A DNA stretch of 16,098 bases from DATAMF01 sp964472565. Its GTDB lineage: Bacteria; Chloroflexota; Anaerolineae; Aggregatilineales; Aggregatilineaceae. The first letter of the stretch is position 1, and every line of letters starts with the position of its first letter. The notes under the pieces are model-generated. The model had not been told where the DNA came from, searched no databases, and worked only from the letters and a program-made list of their open reading frames with translations. Positions 13,833 to 16,098 of the stretch are shown here, piece after piece. A program made the position numbers and the translations under genes. The stretch spans positions 1-16,098 of the forward strand of contig CAYYNB010000145.1 of the NCBI GenBank assembly GCA_964472565.1, read 5' to 3'.

Positions 13833-15488
13833 TTAATCGGATAAACAGACAATGTTGGTAGGATCGCTCTCCGAGGCGCGGCACCCGATATAAGGAACCA
13901 GCGATGCATGCAGATTCAGCGTCCCACCGCCGCCCTCAAAATCATGCGAGGCCACCATCACATAGTAGGTGGTTCCGCGCTGAACCAACATATCCACGCG
14001 CGAGGTTGGCCCGCCGTAATTATCGCTGCACGCCAATGCCGTTAGTGCGCCCTCGGTGCCCGTATAAATTCCCAACACGGTATCATAGTCGCTGCCAATG
14101 GTGTCTACCATCCAGTTGCCCGTGACAGACGCAGTATACTTGTACCACACCGTATAAAAAGTATCCCCCGCGCAGGGAACCGGGTCGGTTTCCCACGAAG
14201 TCGCGTTTTGGGTGTTCACCGTGTCGGCATACCCCGCGCCGGAGATCACCCGCGCCGCGCCAAACGAGTCATGTGGCACGGTGGGCAAACACGATCCGCC
14301 GCTGTAATTCACCGCATCATCCGCCTGCACCAGGCCCCAACCGTAAAAATCATCGCGCCCGGCGGTGCCCAGGTCCAGCGCGGTACACAGGATCGCGTCG
14401 ATCACCTGCTGGGGCGACGTGGCGTGTCCTGCCGACCAGACCAGCGCAGCAACCCCCGCTACCTGCGGGGCGGACATGGATGTGCCGGACAGATACCCAT
14501 ATTGACCATCGTTTAATGTGCTGTAAATCTTCTCCTGGGCGGTGCCGTCCGCGGTTCCACCCGGCGCGGCCAGATCAACATACCTGCCATAATTGGAACT
14601 CGACGCCCGTAGATTGGCCTGAGTCGTGCTGGCGACACTGAGAACATGATCATATGACGCCGGGTAATTCGGGACATCCTGGTTATCATTTCCCGCCGCG
14701 GCAATAATGATCACACCGCGCGCCGCCGCATAATTCACGGCATCCCGTTCCAGCTTCACCCAACCCGGCCCACTCAGACTCAGATTGATCACTTTCGCGC
14801 CCTGATCTGTGGCGTAGACAATCCCATTCGCAATATCGGCGGAGGTTGCGCCCTGCGGTCCAATGATACGAACCGGCAGCGTGCGCGCATTCCACGCCAC
14901 CCCCGCAACCCCGGCCCCGTTATTGGTTTCGGCGTTCGCAATCCCCGCGACATGTGTGCCGTGATACTCGTTGACTGATGCCGGGCTGGGATCGCTGTCA
15001 TCGCTTACAAAGTCGTAGCCGGGCAGGAGATGCGAATCCAGATCGGGATGGCTGAGATCGATCCCGGTATCCAACACGGCGATGATCACATCGGGATTGC
15101 CCGTCGTGACATCCCACGCCGCATACACGCCCATCATACCGAGCGCCCACTGTTTGCTGACGCCGGGATCATTGGGCGAGAGCATCGGCTGGCGCAGCCG
15201 ATTCGGTTCCAGGTAAGTCACCTGAGAGGCCGTGCGCAGCCGCTGCACGCTGCTGGCTAAGGGAATTTCGATCAGCACGGCGTTAAGCGCCGGGAAATAT
15301 TCCAGAATCGTGCCGTTTTGACTTTGAACCTGCGCCTGCACCGTACTGATCGGTGTTCCCGGCGCATAATGCAGGATATACTCGCCCCCGGCAGCCGCCC
15401 CCGCCTGCGTCTGCTGTGGGAAAAAGATCATGGCTGCCATCATAAGCACAGCAAAAATGACATTCAACACATGTGATCGACGAAACAC
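13833..15488 (-). CDS. Secreted subtilisin-like serine protease (peptidase family S8)
   Basis: The 551-residue protein has a signal peptide (MFRRSHV, hydrophobic at about 8-23, then QTQAG). An inhibitor-like propeptide follows at about 36-97 (GEYILHYAPGTPISTVQAQV and VTYLEPNR at its end). The S8 catalytic domain (about 110-395) has Asp140 in VIIAVLDTGIDLSHPD, His176 in HGTHVAGIAN, oxyanion Asn267 in AAAGNDN and Ser337 in GTSMSAPQVAG, so the triad is complete. It resembles the thermitase/fervidolysin group. The C-terminal domain (about 405-540) looks like a pre-peptidase C-terminal or related beta-sandwich (DTFYTVWYKYTASVTGNW, DYDTVLGIYTG, YYVMVASHD). It is an extracellular protease, matured by removal of the propeptide. 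The start is GTG at 15488, with GAGGGGG four bases before it. It is divergent from the last gene, and hairpins follow its stop. Confidence 0.93.
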   Translation of the reverse strand: MFRRSHVLNVIFAVLMMAAMIFFPQQTQAGAAAGGEYILHYAPGTPISTVQAQVQSQNGTILEYFPALNAVLIEIPLASSVQRLRTASQVTYLEPNRLRQPMLSPNDPGVSKQWALGMMGVYAAWDVTTGNPDVIIAVLDTGIDLSHPDLDSHLLPGYDFVSDDSDPSPASVNEYHGTHVAGIANAETNNGAGVAGVAWNARTLPVRIIGPQGATSADIANGIVYATDQGAKVINLSLSGPGWVKLERDAVNYAAARGVIIIAAAGNDNQDVPNYPASYDHVLSVASTTQANLRASSSNYGRYVDLAAPGGTADGTAQEKIYSTLNDGQYGYLSGTSMSAPQVAGVAALVWSAGHATSPQQVIDAILCTALDLGTAGRDDFYGWGLVQADDAVNYSGGSCLPTVPHDSFGAARVISGAGYADTVNTQNATSWETDPVPCAGDTFYTVWYKYTASVTGNWMVDTIGSDYDTVLGIYTGTEGALTALACSDNYGGPTSRVDMLVQRGTTYYVMVASHDFEGGGGTLNLHASLVPYIGCRASESDPTNIVCLSD

Positions 15489-15614
15489 AAGTCCCCCTCA
15501 AATCAGCGAGGTATGATTCTATGAGATCAAACCGCCCCTATCTCGTGAATGTCGCTGCCTGTTCAGGGATGGAATCTCCGCTTAAAATTAGATCATTCAG
15601 GAGAGGCAAAATTT
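15489..15614. promoter_or_regulatory. Divergent intergenic region between protease and last gene
   Basis: This 126-base gap separates two divergent starts and must hold promoters for both, unless they lie further off. Candidate -10 hexamers are TAGAAT on the minus strand (15521-15516) and TAAAAT on the plus strand (15583-15588). Neither has a good -35 at the proper distance, so no individual promoter is asserted. Confidence 0.35.
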
Positions 15615-16098
15615 ATGTCCGGCATTTACATCGGTCCCCGTCACCGTGACCCCGGCTGGTATATCACGGCGGATCGTTTTATCGCGCGGTTGCGCCGTGA
15701 CTGGCCGGGCGTCGAACCCCGTTATGAGCGCTACGAAGGTTATGAGCGCCGCGTCCTGACCTGGGATATGCGCCTGGGCGAAGATATTGTATACGCCTGG
15801 TTTTATCCCGGCCAACCCGCGAGTTTAGCACTCGAAGGCTGCGTGGACGACTGCCTGATGGTGATTCTGTGGTTCCGTCAGCTTGTCCCACCCGCCTATC
15901 GTCTTTTTTTCCATTATGCCGAATCCTTTGCCGATAACCCGATTGAAGTCCTGCCCGCCGCAACCTTTGCCGATCTGCGTTCGGCGCTGGTAGGCCAAAC
16001 CGCCCCGCCCAGCGCATCGATGGCCCAGGTGGTCCAGGGGATGTTCGGCCATTTCGCCAGCCCACTCTTCCGCGCGCTGGTGCCGCACGACGAAATCA
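15615..16098 (+). CDS. Unrecognised conserved-looking protein, 3' end beyond the window
   Basis: An open frame begins at ATG 15615 and continues for 161 codons to the window edge without a stop. AGGAGAGG lies about eight bases upstream, one of the best ribosome binding sites here, and there is no competing start. The visible protein begins MSGIYIGPRHRDPGWYITAD. A central segment has EGCVDDCLMVILWFRQLVPP (about 74-93) and then YRLFFHYAESFADNPIEVLP. It has no signal peptide, no membrane segment and no catalytic motif that I recognise. The mix of aromatic residues and charges suggests a small soluble alpha/beta protein. I do not recognise the family. GC content and codon use match its neighbours. 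It is divergent from the protease gene. Confidence 0.7.
   Translation, partial: MSGIYIGPRHRDPGWYITADRFIARLRRDWPGVEPRYERYEGYERRVLTWDMRLGEDIVYAWFYPGQPASLALEGCVDDCLMVILWFRQLVPPAYRLFFHYAESFADNPIEVLPAATFADLRSALVGQTAPPSASMAQVVQGMFGHFASPLFRALVPHDEI

Overview
The window is GC-rich and almost fully coding, with no gap between genes longer than about 170 bases. It most resembles a chromosomal segment of a Chloroflexota bacterium, probably Anaerolineae-like. That is an inference from style, not from a marker gene. The clues are a PknB-type Ser/Thr kinase whose membrane anchor leads into a Thr/Pro-rich stalk and SH3b-like domains, secreted C39-peptidase/TPR proteins, secreted beta-propellers, and two proteins of families that often use deazaflavin F420. 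Eleven of the thirteen genes lie on the minus strand. No rRNA, tRNA, CRISPR array, transposase or integrase is visible.

Left part (1-7444, all minus strand). The first 75 bases are AT-rich and carry a 21-base-period repeat with inverted copies, which no gene here explains. Next, in transcription order from the right, come a secreted seven-repeat TolB/PD40 beta-propeller (7444-6344), a secreted C39-like peptidase with a TPR tail (6217-5150), a polytopic PMT/GT39-like glycosyltransferase (5019-3529), a second C39-TPR protein paralogous to the first (3513-2428) and a receptor-like Ser/Thr kinase (2349-145). The glycosyltransferase and the second C39 gene are 15 bases apart and are probably co-transcribed. 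Most of these products are exported or membrane-bound, so the block looks like a cell-envelope module.

Middle (7549-10516). A small pyridoxamine-phosphate-oxidase-fold gene (minus) is divergent from an MGT/UGT-like glycosyltransferase (plus). That gene converges on a secreted five-bladed, GH43/GH32-like propeller (minus). A minus-strand terminator overlaps the stop of the glycosyltransferase.

Right part (10588-16098). A minus-strand run holds a membrane-anchored DDN-like reductase, a class I methyltransferase, an OLD/AAA_15-like ATPase and a DUF3226-like TOPRIM protein. The last two overlap at TGATG. The ATPase gene has a much lower GC content than its neighbours. A split ATPase plus TOPRIM pair is the layout of PARIS-like and other OLD-family anti-phage systems, and it is the strongest candidate here for an undescribed defence module. 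Beyond two hairpins lies a secreted subtilisin-like protease (minus), divergent from an unrecognised gene that runs off the right edge with a clear ribosome binding site.
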